Of a stretch of 64,000 nt of DNA, positions 37,685 to 47,529 are shown piece after piece; position 1 is the first letter of the stretch, and each line of letters opens with the position of its first letter. Under the pieces are notes generated by a model that was given only the letters and a program-made list of their open reading frames with translations, was not told where the DNA came from and made no database searches. This DNA is from Pseudolabrys taiwanensis. GTDB lineage: Bacteria > Pseudomonadota > Alphaproteobacteria > Rhizobiales > Xanthobacteraceae. The translations under genes and the position numbers were made by a program. The stretch is from contig NZ_CP031417.1 in the NCBI RefSeq assembly GCF_003367395.1, forward strand, positions 620,001 through 684,000, in the 5' to 3' direction.

Positions 37685-37879
37685 ATGGCTCAAAGCAAGA
37701 CCATCAAGGTGGAGCAGGTGGGCAGCCCGCTGCGTCGTAGCAACGACCAGCGTGCGACCCTCATCGGGCTCGGTCTCAACAAGATCGGTCGCGTCAAGGA
37801 TCTGCCGGACAATCCGGCGACGCGCGGCATGATCCGCAAGGTGCAGCACCTCGTCCGCGTGGTCGGCGAGGCGAAGTAA
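37685..37879 (+). CDS. rpmD: 50S ribosomal protein L30
   Basis: Small large-subunit protein of the bacterial short type. The 64-residue product contains [20 protein letters not shown] and [20 protein letters not shown], which define the family. Between it and rplO the operon is interrupted by about 120 bases of palindromic sequence. Confidence 0.96.
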   Translation: MAQSKTIKVEQVGSPLRRSNDQRATLIGLGLNKIGRVKDLPDNPATRGMIRKVQHLVRVVGEAK

Positions 37880-37890
37880 TAAATTCTGTC

Positions 37891-37913
37891 GTCACCGGGT
37901 TCGTCCCGGTGAC
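37891..37913. repeat. Hairpin after rpmD
   Basis: GTCACCGGG (37891-37899) and CCCGGTGAC (37905-37913) pair around TTCGT. No T-run follows. It shares GTCA...TGAC ends with the REP-like palindromes nearby. Confidence 0.55.
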
Positions 37914-37950
37914 CCCGATAAGGCGGGCAGGGCTTTGCCTTCCTAAGCGA

Positions 37951-37977
37951 GATGGCCGGCACGAGCCCGGCCATGAC
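37951..37977. repeat. REP-like palindrome, copy F, between rpmD and rplO
   Basis: GATGGCCGGC, then ACGAG, then CCCGGCCATGAC. It differs by one base from copy E at 13227-13253. It ends about 25 bases before the rplO start codon. Confidence 0.75.
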
Positions 37978-38002
37978 AATCGACAGGGTCGAGGACAAGA
38001 CG

Positions 38003-38536
38003 ATGAAACTGAACCAGATCGCCGACAATGCCGGCGCGCGCCAGAAGCGCACGCGCCTCGGCCGCGGCATCGGCTCCGGCAAGGGCAAGACCGGCGGCCG
38101 CGGCGGCAAGGGTCAGACCGCGCGTACGGGCGTGCGCATCAAGGGCTTCGAGGGCGGCCAGATGCCGCTGCATCGCCGCCTGCCGAAGCGCGGCTTCCGC
38201 AACACGTCGTTCCAGCTGAGCCTCAACGAGATCAATCTCGGCAAGGTCCAGGCGGCGATCGACGCGGGCACGCTCGATGCCAAGAGCCCGGTGAACGCCG
38301 AGGCGCTGGTCAAGGCTGGCCTGATGCGCCGCGCCAAGGACGGCGTGAAGCTGCTCGGCCAGGGCGAGCTGAAGGCCAAGGTTGCGTTCGAGGTCTTCGG
38401 GGCGTCGAAGTCGGCGGTGGCGGCGGTCGAGAAGGCCGGCGGCAGCGTCAAGATCCTGGCGCCGGCGGTCGAAGAGACCGACGAGGAGCCGAAGGGCAAG
38501 AACGCGCGCAAGGCGAAGGAAGCCGCCAAGGCGTAA
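38003..38536 (+). CDS. rplO: 50S ribosomal protein L15
   Basis: Late-assembly large-subunit protein. The 177-residue protein starts at the ATG at 38003 ([16 protein letters not shown]), with the Gly/Arg-rich rRNA-threading arm [20 protein letters not shown], and [17 protein letters not shown]. The C-terminus has an extra acidic/basic tail ([20 protein letters not shown]). The upstream frame from 37952 runs through the REP-like palindrome and is not used. Confidence 0.97.
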   Translation: MKLNQIADNAGARQKRTRLGRGIGSGKGKTGGRGGKGQTARTGVRIKGFEGGQMPLHRRLPKRGFRNTSFQLSLNEINLGKVQAAIDAGTLDAKSPVNAEALVKAGLMRRAKDGVKLLGQGELKAKVAFEVFGASKSAVAAVEKAGGSVKILAPAVEETDEEPKGKNARKAKEAAKA

Positions 38537-38703
38537 TTGGCCTGGCGGCGGTGCGGCATCCGGCACCGGGTGTCGCCGGCGGCGACCGGCTACAAGAACT
38601 GACGGCAATGCCTATCTAAGGCTTTGCCAGAACGGACTATCCTGACGGCCTCAAGGCCATTCAGGCGCTGGCAGCGACAGGGCGCGGCGGCAGGAGCGGA
38701 CTG

Positions 38704-40031
<1,328 letters not shown>

Positions 40032-40035
<4 letters not shown>

Positions 40036-40766
40036 GACTGATCCTGCTCGGCCCGCCGGGGGCGGGGAAGGGCACACAAGCGCAGCGGCTGGTCGAAAAG
40101 CACAAGATCGTACAGCTTTCGACCGGTGACATGCTGCGTGCGGCCGTGGCTGCCGGTACGCCGGTCGGCCAGCGGGCGAAGGCAATCATGGAAGCCGGCC
40201 AGCTTGTGCCGGACGAGGTCGTGGTGGCGATCATCGCCGACCGGATCGACCAGCCGGACGCCAAGCGCGGTTTTGTGCTCGACGGGTTCCCGAGGACGGT
40301 GCCGCAGGCCGAGGCGCTCGATAAGCTCCTGGCCGACCGCGGCCTCAAGCTCGATGCCGTGATCGAGCTCAAGGTCGACGAGGGCATTCTCCTCAAGCGC
40401 ATCGAGAACCGGGTCGCCGAAATGACCGCCCGGGGCGAGAAGGTCCGTGCCGACGACAAGCCTGAGGTGCTCAAGGGCCGCCTCGAGGCCTATCGGGTCC
40501 AGACGGCGCCATTGGCGGCTTTCTATGCCCAAAAGGGCCAGCTCAAGACCGTGGACGGCATGGCGCCGATCGACGCGGTGACGGGCGCCATCGATGGCCT
40601 GCTGAAGCCGGGCAAGGTCCAGGCGGCGGCCAGCCGGCTGGTGGCTAAGGTGCGCTCTGAAGTTATTTCAACCTTTGCGGGTGCGAATTCGGAAATGGCG
40701 GAACGCCACGTCCCGCGCACGCGGCTGAAGCGCGGGTTGTCGAAGCCCACGTCAAGCGGAGGTTGA
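40032..40766 (+). CDS. adk: Adenylate kinase with C-terminal extension
   Basis: Interconverts ATP plus AMP and two ADP. The 244-residue product has the P-loop [19 protein letters not shown], the AMP-binding DGFPRT (residues 78-83), and the short-LID form common in alphaproteobacteria. The enzyme proper ends near residue 192 (AIDGLL). A further 50 residues follow, basic and unrelated to the family (ending [12 protein letters not shown]). The start is the ATG at 40032 within the secY stop. The extension could come from loss of an original stop codon. Confidence 0.96.
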
Positions 40767-40934
40767 CGAGGGCGCGATGAATCCCTTAATAGACATCGAA
40801 TCCAGGAGTTTGACGCGACGCCGGGTCCCAGGGCGGCTGGGCCGGGTGTCGTGTTATGTTTTGTGTTATCCCGTTGAGGGTGCACAAGAATTTGGCGCGC
40901 GCCGCGCGCTTGGCCGGTAACAGGAGAGCAATTC

Positions 40935-41309
40935 GTGGCTCGTATCGCGGGTGTCAACCTACCCACCAACAAGCGCGTGATCATCGCGCTGCAGTACATT
41001 CATGGCATCGGACCGAAGATCGCCAAGGATATCGTCAAGGCTTTGAACCTCTCGGAGGAGCGCCGCGTATCGCAGCTCACCGACGCCGAGGTGTTGCAGA
41101 TCCGCGAGCTGATCGATCGCGACTATATGGTCGAGGGCGATCTTCGCCGTGACGTGGCGATGAACATCAAGCGGCTGATGGACCTCGGGTGCTACCGCGG
41201 CCTGCGTCACCGCAAGGGTCTGCCGGTCCGTGGCCAGCGCACGCACACCAACGCGCGCACCCGCAAGGGTCCGGCCAAGACCATCGCCGGCAAGAAGAAG
41301 ACCGCCTGA
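40935..41309 (+). CDS. rpsM: 30S ribosomal protein S13
   Basis: Head protein contacting P-site tRNA and forming a subunit bridge. The 124-residue product begins from GTG at 40935 ([15 protein letters not shown]) behind [20 protein letters not shown] and the C-terminal [20 protein letters not shown] confirm it. It starts the alpha operon 168 bases after adk; that spacer has no recognised signal. Confidence 0.97.
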   Translation: MARIAGVNLPTNKRVIIALQYIHGIGPKIAKDIVKALNLSEERRVSQLTDAEVLQIRELIDRDYMVEGDLRRDVAMNIKRLMDLGCYRGLRHRKGLPVRGQRTHTNARTRKGPAKTIAGKKKTA

Positions 41310-41365
41310 TCACATTTAATCGCCCGCGCCGGATGAGGCTGGCGGGCCGCGAAAGGACTACTTAG

Positions 41366-41755
41366 ATGGCCAAGGAAGCCACCCGCGTCCGCCGGCGCGA
41401 ACGCAAGAACATCGCCTCCGGCGTGGCGCATGTGAATGCGTCGTTCAACAACACCATGATCACCATCACCGACGCGCAGGGCAACGCGATTGCCTGGTCG
41501 TCGGCTGGCACCATGGGCTTCAAGGGCTCCCGCAAGTCGACGCCTTACGCCGCGCAGGTCGCGGCCGAGGACGCCGCCAAGAAGGCGCAGGAGCACGGCA
41601 TGCGCACGCTCGAGGTCGAGGTGTCGGGTCCGGGTTCGGGCCGTGAGTCGGCGCTGCGCGCGCTGCAGGCGGCGGGTTTCACCGTGACGTCGATCCGCGA
41701 CGTGACGTCGATCCCGCATAATGGTTGCCGTCCGCGCAAGCGTCGTCGCGTCTGA
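41366..41755 (+). CDS. rpsK: 30S ribosomal protein S11
   Basis: Platform protein near the E site, contacting mRNA upstream of the P site. The 129-residue protein has [40 protein letters not shown] and the typical C-terminal [19 protein letters not shown] 9-bp hairpin separates it from rpoA. Confidence 0.98.
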   Translation: MAKEATRVRRRERKNIASGVAHVNASFNNTMITITDAQGNAIAWSSAGTMGFKGSRKSTPYAAQVAAEDAAKKAQEHGMRTLEVEVSGPGSGRESALRALQAAGFTVTSIRDVTSIPHNGCRPRKRRRV

Positions 41756-41767
41756 TTGCGTTTATGT

Positions 41768-41788
41768 GCGCGGGCCTCGGGCCCGCGC
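41768..41788 (+). other. 9-bp hairpin between rpsK and rpoA
   Basis: GCGCGGGCC and GGCCCGCGC... read as GCGCGGGCC (41768-41776), loop TCG, GGCCCGCGC-type right arm to 41788. No T-run follows, and rpoA starts 89 bases later. Likely a pausing, processing or partial attenuation site. Confidence 0.6.
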
Positions 41789-41876
41789 CACTGTTTAACC
41801 GCCGAGACATTTTCCCCACTGGGCGGGGTGGGATGGGCGAGGCCCTTGACGCCTCAGCCGCTCAAAAGGTGAAAAC

Positions 41877-42893
41877 GTGATCCAAAAGAATTGGCAGGAA
41901 TTGATCAGGCCGAACAAGCTCCAGGTCACCCAGGGTCACGACGCCGCGCGCGTCGCCACCGTGGTTGCCGAGCCGCTCGAGCGCGGCTTCGGCGTGACGC
42001 TCGGCAACGCGCTGCGCCGCATTCTTCTGTCTTCACTCCAGGGCGCGGCCGTGCAGTCGGTGCATATCGACGGCGTGCTGCACGAGTTCTCCTCGATCGC
42101 CGGCGTGCGCGAGGACGTGACCGATCTGGTGCTGAACATCAAGGACATCGCCATCAAGATGCAGGGCGAAGGCCCCAAGCGCATGGTGGTGAAGAAGCAG
42201 GGCCCGGGCACCGTGACCGCGGGCGACATCCAGACCGTCGGCGACGTGACCGTGCTCAATCCGGACCTCGTGCTGTGCACCCTCGACGAGGGCGCCGAGA
42301 TCCGCATGGAGTTCACCGTCAACACCGGCAAGGGCTATGTCCCGGCCGAGCGTAACCGTCCCGAGGACGCGCCGATCGGCCTGATCCCGGTCGACTCGCT
42401 GTATTCGCCGGTCAAGAAGGTTTCGTACAAGGTCGAGAACACCCGCGAGGGCCAGATCCTCGACTACGACAAGCTGACCATGACGATCGAGACCAACGGC
42501 GCCGTCACGCCGGAGGACGCGCTCGCTTTCGCCGCGCGCATCCTGCAGGACCAGCTCAGCGTGTTCGTCACCTTCGAGGAGCCGCGCAAGGAGCAGGCCG
42601 CCGAGGCGATCCCCGAGCTCGCTTTCAACCCGTCCTTCCTCAAGAAGGTGGACGAGCTCGAGCTGTCGGTGCGTTCGGCCAACTGTCTCAAGAACGACAA
42701 CATCGTCTACATCGGCGACCTCGTGCAGAAGACCGAAGCCGAGATGCTGCGCACGCCGAACTTCGGCCGCAAGTCGCTCAACGAGATCAAGGAAGTGCTG
42801 GCGCAGATGGGCCTGCACCTCGGCATGGAAGTGCCGGGCTGGCCGCCGGAAAACATCGAAGAGCTGGCCAAGCGCTTCGAGGATCATTACTGA
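41877..42893 (+). CDS. rpoA: DNA-directed RNA polymerase subunit alpha
   Basis: Dimer that seeds polymerase assembly and contacts UP elements and activators. The 338-residue product starts at a GTG codon at 41877 ([15 protein letters not shown]) behind AAAAGG. The N-terminal domain carries [20 protein letters not shown], and the C-terminal domain has [13 protein letters not shown], which contains the DNA-contact arginine, and [14 protein letters not shown]. Confidence 0.99.
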   Translation: MIQKNWQELIRPNKLQVTQGHDAARVATVVAEPLERGFGVTLGNALRRILLSSLQGAAVQSVHIDGVLHEFSSIAGVREDVTDLVLNIKDIAIKMQGEGPKRMVVKKQGPGTVTAGDIQTVGDVTVLNPDLVLCTLDEGAEIRMEFTVNTGKGYVPAERNRPEDAPIGLIPVDSLYSPVKKVSYKVENTREGQILDYDKLTMTIETNGAVTPEDALAFAARILQDQLSVFVTFEEPRKEQAAEAIPELAFNPSFLKKVDELELSVRSANCLKNDNIVYIGDLVQKTEAEMLRTPNFGRKSLNEIKEVLAQMGLHLGMEVPGWPPENIEELAKRFEDHY

Positions 42894-42899
42894 GTTCCT

Positions 42900-42943
42900 C
42901 CCGGGCGCAGCGCGGCACGCGCGTGGTGCGCTGCAGGCCCGGG
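42900..42943 (+). other. 14-bp interrupted hairpin between rpoA and rplQ
   Basis: CCCGGGC and GCAGCGC (42900-42913) pair with GCGCTGC (42928-42934) and GCCCGGG (42937-42943), with two bases bulged. It starts seven bases after the rpoA stop and has no T-run, so rplQ is presumably still transcribed. Confidence 0.65.
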
Positions 42944-43042
42944 ATCATAACGGCCATAAGGCCAGGGCGAACGCGGGAAGCCCACCCGAGCGAAAGGTCC
43001 GACGAGCCGTCGTGACACAGAGAAGAGAGAAGGATTAGTTCG

Positions 43043-43471
43043 ATGCGTCACGGTAAGGTTCACCGCAAGCTGGGCAAGAAGCCGGCTCACCGCAAGGCGA
43101 TGTTCGCCAACATGTCGGCCTCGCTCATCAAGCACGAGCAGATCATGACCACGCTGCCGAAGGCGAAGGAACTTCGCCCGGTGGTGGAGAAGCTGGTGAC
43201 GCTGGCCAAGAAGGGCGGCCTGCATGCCCGCCGCCAGGCGATTTCGCAGGTCCGCGACGTCGACATGGTCAAGAAGCTCTTCGAGGTGCTCGGCCCGCGC
43301 TACAAAGAGCGCAACGGCGGCTACACCCGCATCATGAAGGCGGGCTTCCGCTACGGCGACTCCGCCCCGGTGGCGGTGATCGAATTCGTCGACCGCGACG
43401 TCGATGCCAAGGGCCAGGACTCGGGCCCGGTGCAGGGCCAGACCGCGGAAGCCGAGACGGTCGCCGCCTAA
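43043..43471 (+). CDS. rplQ: 50S ribosomal protein L17
   Basis: Large-subunit protein at the tunnel exit side. The 142-residue product begins [20 protein letters not shown] and shows THRKALFA-type start and [21 protein letters not shown]. The C-terminal 20 residues are a variable acidic tail. Last gene of the ribosomal superoperon, with a strong terminator 26 bases after the stop. Confidence 0.98.
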   Translation: MRHGKVHRKLGKKPAHRKAMFANMSASLIKHEQIMTTLPKAKELRPVVEKLVTLAKKGGLHARRQAISQVRDVDMVKKLFEVLGPRYKERNGGYTRIMKAGFRYGDSAPVAVIEFVDRDVDAKGQDSGPVQGQTAEAETVAA

Positions 43472-43496
43472 CCACGGCGAAGTTCTGAGAAATACG

Positions 43497-43523
43497 AAAG
43501 CGGCGCTTCGGCGCCGCTTTTTT
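43497..43523 (+). terminator. Rho-independent terminator after rplQ
   Basis: AAAGCGGCGC-TTCG-GCGCCGCTTT, a 10-bp stem with a stable TTCG loop, ending in six T. It closes the str-S10-spc-alpha run that began about 19 kb upstream. Confidence 0.96.
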
Positions 43524-43677
43524 CGTTTTTGGGGTTGCCGCGCGCGGCCAGGCTCAAAGCTCAAGACAGCGTCGGACAAGCTTTTGCCCGTAACGTCAGC
43601 GGACGGCGCGGTATGGCCGTTGGCGGCGAGTTAACGCACCGGCACGGACTGCGTGCGACAATTCATGATGGTGCTCT

Positions 43678-44814
43678 GTGGCAATTCCGGCGGCTTCAAT
43701 GGCACAGCTCGATCACGCGGGGGCGGCAGGTGAAGACTCTTCGGACGTGTCCGCGCTCACCGCGCGTCTGACCGCGGAGGTGAACCAGATTGCCTGCGAT
43801 AAGGCCTCGGCGATCCGCGGCATCACCGCGGACATGAAGATGCTGTCGCTCAACGCGCTGGTCGAAAGTGCGCGCGCCGGCGAGCAGGGCCGCGGCTTTG
43901 CCGTGGTGGCGAAGGAAGTGAGCGACGTCGGCCACCGCATCGAGACCATCGCGCGCGAACTTGAATCCGAACTGGTCAAGCGCACCGGCGCCTTGATGAA
44001 GTCGATCGGCCAGATGGCGGACCGTTCGACCGGCGAGCGCATGGTCGATCTGTCGCTCAATGCCATCGAGCTGATGGATCGCAACCTCTACGAACGCACC
44101 TGCGACGTACGTTGGTGGGCGACGGATTCGGCCGTGGTCGATTGCGCGACCGCACCTGATCCGGCGAACGGCGCGCATGCGAGCGAGCGTCTTGGCGTGA
44201 TCCTCGGTGCCTATACGGTTTATCTCGATCTCTGGCTGTGCAGCCTCGACGGCACGATCCTGGCCAATGGCCGGCCCGACAAGTTCAAGGTTAAAGGGCG
44301 CAACGTTTCCGGCGCGGCCTGGTTTCGCGATGCGCTGGCCTTGAAGTCCGGCGATGAATACGTGGCGGGCGATGTCGAACGGCAGTCGCTGCTCAACAAT
44401 GCACAAGTTGCGACTTACTGCGCGAGTGTGCGGAGCAAGGGGCAGTCCCGCGGCAAGCCGCTGGGCATTCTCGCGATCCACTTCGATTGGGAGACGCAGG
44501 CGAGAGCCATCGTCCAAGGCGTGCGCGTCAATGACGACGCCGCGCGTGTGCTGCTGGTCGATGCCGACTTCCGCGTCATCGCGTCGTCGGACGGTCAGGG
44601 GCTTTTGACCGAACGCTTTCCGCTGGCCGCCGCGAAGCGAAGCAGCGGTTACTATCAAGATGCATCCGGCGCGGTCGTGGCTTTCCACGTCACGCCCGGC
44701 TACGAGACCTATAAGGGGCTCGGCTGGTACGGTGTGATCGTGCGTCGTGCGCAGGGCCCGGCGGCGAGAGAGTCTTCCGTGCAAACCACCAGCTCGGGCC
44801 CGGTCGCAGCCTGA
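43678..44814 (+). CDS. Soluble chemoreceptor-like protein: MCP signalling hairpin followed by C-terminal cache-like domain
   Basis: Probably a cytoplasmic signal transducer. Residues 53-81 match the conserved tip of methyl-accepting chemotaxis proteins (LNALVESARAGEQGRGFAVV). About 60 residues of flanking helix follow. From about residue 150 on there is a cache/PAS-like sensor region (YLDLWLCSLDGTILANGRPD, AAWFRDALALKSGDEYV, and a C-terminal VLLVDADFRVIASSDGQG). The order is the reverse of a classic receptor, there is no membrane helix, and the coiled coil is too short for ordinary methylation helices. The start is uncertain: GTG at 43678 or ATG at 43699, neither with a clear ribosome site. 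No che genes are nearby; the signal is unknown. Confidence 0.75.
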   Translation: MAIPAASMAQLDHAGAAGEDSSDVSALTARLTAEVNQIACDKASAIRGITADMKMLSLNALVESARAGEQGRGFAVVAKEVSDVGHRIETIARELESELVKRTGALMKSIGQMADRSTGERMVDLSLNAIELMDRNLYERTCDVRWWATDSAVVDCATAPDPANGAHASERLGVILGAYTVYLDLWLCSLDGTILANGRPDKFKVKGRNVSGAAWFRDALALKSGDEYVAGDVERQSLLNNAQVATYCASVRSKGQSRGKPLGILAIHFDWETQARAIVQGVRVNDDAARVLLVDADFRVIASSDGQGLLTERFPLAAAKRSSGYYQDASGAVVAFHVTPGYETYKGLGWYGVIVRRAQGPAARESSVQTTSSGPVAA

Positions 44815-45011
44815 TGCCTGTTTGTTGGGTGCCGGGGACGGCGGCGCTTCATCATGCCGTTAATGGTTGCGCGTGGTCTTATTTCCGACCGTAAAAAATC
44901 AGGTCAGCTGGACAAGATTCGAATCCCGTGGCTCGTGCCGCCGTGACGCGCTAAATTTGCGTGTGGCTAGACCCGCACGACCTCAACGGCGGCGGGCAGG
45001 GGGAAAACGAC

Positions 45012-45863
45012 ATGTTTCGCAAATTAGGACTGGCGTGCGCCTTCGGCGCCGCGCTGATGACGTCTGCCTACGCGCAATCGGATCTGGTCAAGCGCGGCGA
45101 TTATCTCGTCAATACGATCATGACTTGCGCCAACTGCCACACGCCGAAGGGTCCCACCGGCGACATCGCGGAGAAGGCGTTCTCCGGCGGCCTTTCCTGG
45201 GACGAGCCGCCGTTCAAGGTGACCGCTTCCAACATCACGCAGGACAAGGAGACCGGCATCGGTTCGTGGACCGACGCGCAGATCAAGATGTTGCTGCGAA
45301 CCGGCAAGCGGCCGAACGGCGTGCAGATCGCCGAAGTGATGCCGACGGCGTTCTACGGCATCATCAGCGATCGCGACATGAATGCCATCGTCGCTTATCT
45401 GCGCACGATCAAGCCGATCAGCAACAAGGTGCCGGACCCGATCTACAGGATGCAGCTTCCGCATCACGCGTATCCGGGATCGGAAAAGCCGTATACGGAA
45501 GCGACGATCAACGGCGACAAGCTCAAAAAGGGCTTCTATCTCGCGACCATCGGCCATTGCATGGAGTGTCACACGCCGTTCAAGGCGGGCGGCGGCAAGG
45601 ACTTCGTCGGCGATCTCGGCAAAGGCGGCATGGAATTCCCCGGACCGTGGGGCAAGTCGGTGTCGCGCAACATCACGCCAAGCAAGACGAAAGGCATCGG
45701 CGCCTGGACGGATGCCGAAATCAAAACGGCGATCACCACCGGCAAGGATAAGGACGGCAAGCCGCTGAAGCCGCCGATGGGCTATCATTACTACAGCAAG
45801 ATGACGGGCGAGGATCTCGACGCCGTCATCGCTTATCTGCGCACCGTGCCGGCGCAGGACTAG
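45012..45863 (+). CDS. Periplasmic diheme cytochrome c
   Basis: Electron carrier with two covalently bound hemes. The 283-residue product has a signal peptide (FRKLGLACAFGAALMTSAYA, cleavage before QSD), then two repeated cytochrome c domains: CANCH (Cys39, Cys42, His43) and CMECH (Cys183, Cys186, His187). Each is followed by an NITPD/NITQD-type segment and a GIGxWTDAEIK helix, typical of cytochrome subunits of membrane-bound or periplasmic dehydrogenases such as alcohol, gluconate and IorAB-type enzymes. The ATG at 45012 follows GGGGGAAAACGAC. It stands alone here, so its partner enzyme is unknown; the hydroxylase at 8.9-11.6 kb is one candidate. Confidence 0.9.
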   Translation: MFRKLGLACAFGAALMTSAYAQSDLVKRGDYLVNTIMTCANCHTPKGPTGDIAEKAFSGGLSWDEPPFKVTASNITQDKETGIGSWTDAQIKMLLRTGKRPNGVQIAEVMPTAFYGIISDRDMNAIVAYLRTIKPISNKVPDPIYRMQLPHHAYPGSEKPYTEATINGDKLKKGFYLATIGHCMECHTPFKAGGGKDFVGDLGKGGMEFPGPWGKSVSRNITPSKTKGIGAWTDAEIKTAITTGKDKDGKPLKPPMGYHYYSKMTGEDLDAVIAYLRTVPAQD

Positions 45864-45912
45864 CGTTACCCGTGGCGGCGGCCCGATCGGCTGGCTCGCC
45901 GCCGTGGTCATC

Positions 45913-46929
45913 TCACCAGCCGTGCAGCACGACCTTGCCGATGCTGCGTTCGCTTTCAATCATCTCGTGCGCGCGCCTGAGATTGGCGGCGTTGATCGGG
46001 GTGATCTCGTTCGCAAGGGTGGTGATCAGCACGCCGCTGTCGACCAGCGACGAAACGTCGTCGAGCAAGCGGTGTTGCGCGATCATGTCCGGCGTCTCAA
46101 AGCTCGGGCGCGTGAACATCAGCTCCCAGTGGATCGACGCGGCCTTGCTCTTGAGCAAGTTGGCGTCGAGCGTCGTCGGATTGTCGATCAGCGCGAATTT
46201 GCCTTGCGGCGCGATGATCTCGGCGATGGCCGGATAGTGCTGTTCGGTGTTGGTCAGTCCAGCGATCAGGGCGACATTGGCGTGGCCGATCGCCTTGAGC
46301 TGTTCGGGCATCGGCTGGCGATGGTTGATGACGTGGTGCGCGCCGAGCTTGCGGCACCAATCCTGCGTTTCGGGCCGCGAGGCGGTGGCGATGACGGTGA
46401 GCGCCGTCAGCCGCCGCGCCAGCTGGATGAGGATCGAGCCGACGCCGCCGGCGCCGCCGATGACGAGCAGGGCGCGGTCGTCCGGCGTCTTGCCGGGCAG
46501 GACGCCAAGCCGGTCGAACAGCAGTTCCCAGGCGGTGATGCTGGTGAGGGGCAGGGCGGCTGCCTGCGCGAACGACAGGGTCTTGGGCTTGTGTCCGACA
46601 ATGCGCTCGTCGACCAGGTGGAATTCGGAGTTGGTGCCCGGGCGCTTGATCGACCCGGCGTAGAACACCTCGTCGCCCGGCTTGAACAGAGTGACGGCGG
46701 TACCGACGGCGTCAACAACGCCGGCGGCGTCATAGCCGAGGATCTTCGGCGGTTCGCCAGGGGCCGGCTGGGCGCGCAGCCGGACTTTGGTATCGACCGG
46801 ATTGACGGAGATGGCGCGGACCGCGACGCGCAGGTCGCGCGGGCCGGGCTCCGGCTTGTCGACGACGAGGTCGACGAGAGAGTCCTCGGCGCTGATCGGC
46901 AGTGACTTGGAATAGGCGACGGCTTTCAT
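45913..46929 (-). CDS. NAD(P)-dependent zinc-type alcohol dehydrogenase/quinone oxidoreductase family protein
   Basis: Cytoplasmic medium-chain reductase. The 338-residue protein has the N-terminal GroES-like fold (PGPRDLRVAVRAISVNPVDTKVR), a GYDAAGVV segment, and a Rossmann fold with VIGGAGGVGSILIQLA. Zinc ligands of true alcohol dehydrogenases are absent, which points to a quinone/enone reductase. ATG at 46929 is preferred because AGGAAG lies 6 bases upstream; a second ATG at 46947 is possible. It is divergent from an HxlR regulator with a perfect palindrome between them, the usual pattern for quinone or electrophile detoxification. Confidence 0.88.
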   Translation of the reverse strand: MKAVAYSKSLPISAEDSLVDLVVDKPEPGPRDLRVAVRAISVNPVDTKVRLRAQPAPGEPPKILGYDAAGVVDAVGTAVTLFKPGDEVFYAGSIKRPGTNSEFHLVDERIVGHKPKTLSFAQAAALPLTSITAWELLFDRLGVLPGKTPDDRALLVIGGAGGVGSILIQLARRLTALTVIATASRPETQDWCRKLGAHHVINHRQPMPEQLKAIGHANVALIAGLTNTEQHYPAIAEIIAPQGKFALIDNPTTLDANLLKSKAASIHWELMFTRPSFETPDMIAQHRLLDDVSSLVDSGVLITTLANEITPINAANLRRAHEMIESERSIGKVVLHGW

Positions 46930-47006
46930 GGGCGCTTCCTCGGTCATGAAGTCTCCCACATGTCCGAATACCGACCTTAGCCGCAAGTACGGATTATTTC
47001 TGTATC

Positions 47007-47026
47007 TAGTACCCAAAAGGGTACTA
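47007..47026. promoter_or_regulatory. Candidate HxlR operator, perfect 8+4+8 palindrome
   Basis: TAGTACCC-AAAA-GGGTACTA lies in the middle of the 128-base divergent gap between the dehydrogenase and the regulator. GTAC-rich dyads with TAGT/ACTA ends resemble operators of the YodB/QorR/HypR branch of the HxlR family. Palindrome seen directly; its role is inferred. Confidence 0.7.
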
Positions 47027-47057
47027 TTGCGACGAATCAAAGGGATAGGGCCCTGAA

Positions 47058-47471
47058 ATGCCATCGCCGGCCGCCGTTAAGAGCTCCGTCCGGAGGAAGA
47101 CTCTCCGCAGCTATGACTGCGCGATCGGCTGCCCGGTCGAGGCCGTGCTGGACCTCATCGACGGCAAATGGAAGGGCGTCATCCTCTACCACCTGCAGGA
47201 CGGCTCGCTGCGTTTCAACGTGCTGCGCAAGCGATTGACCGGCATCACCCAGCGCATGCTGACCAAGCAACTGCGCGAGCTGGAGCAGTCCGGCCTGATC
47301 GTGCGCACGGTCTTTGCCGAGGTGCCGCCCCGGGTTGAGTACCGCCTGTCATCCCTGGGCGAGAGCCTGCGGCCTGTGCTGACGATGCTGCAGGACTGGG
47401 GTGAAACCTATCTGCAGGAGCGGGACCAGCGGCCTGGCACGACGGCGGTGTCTCGGCGGGCGCGGGGTTGA
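47058..47471 (+). CDS. HxlR family transcriptional regulator
   Basis: Winged-helix dimeric regulator. The 137-residue product has the family core GCPVEAVLDLIDGKWKGVIL, the recognition segment GITQRMLTKQLRELEQSGLI and the wing PPRVEYRLSSLG. Cys21 and Cys25 at the N-terminus (DCAIGC) are where related thiol-based sensors such as YodB and QorR carry their redox cysteine. The divergent dehydrogenase is the likely target. Basic residues at both ends are outside the domain. Confidence 0.9.
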   Translation: MPSPAAVKSSVRRKTLRSYDCAIGCPVEAVLDLIDGKWKGVILYHLQDGSLRFNVLRKRLTGITQRMLTKQLRELEQSGLIVRTVFAEVPPRVEYRLSSLGESLRPVLTMLQDWGETYLQERDQRPGTTAVSRRARG

Positions 47472-47529
47472 TTGTCTTCATTCGGCCCGAAGCCCGACTT
47501 ATATCAGCGGAACTTGAGGAGAAAAGTCC

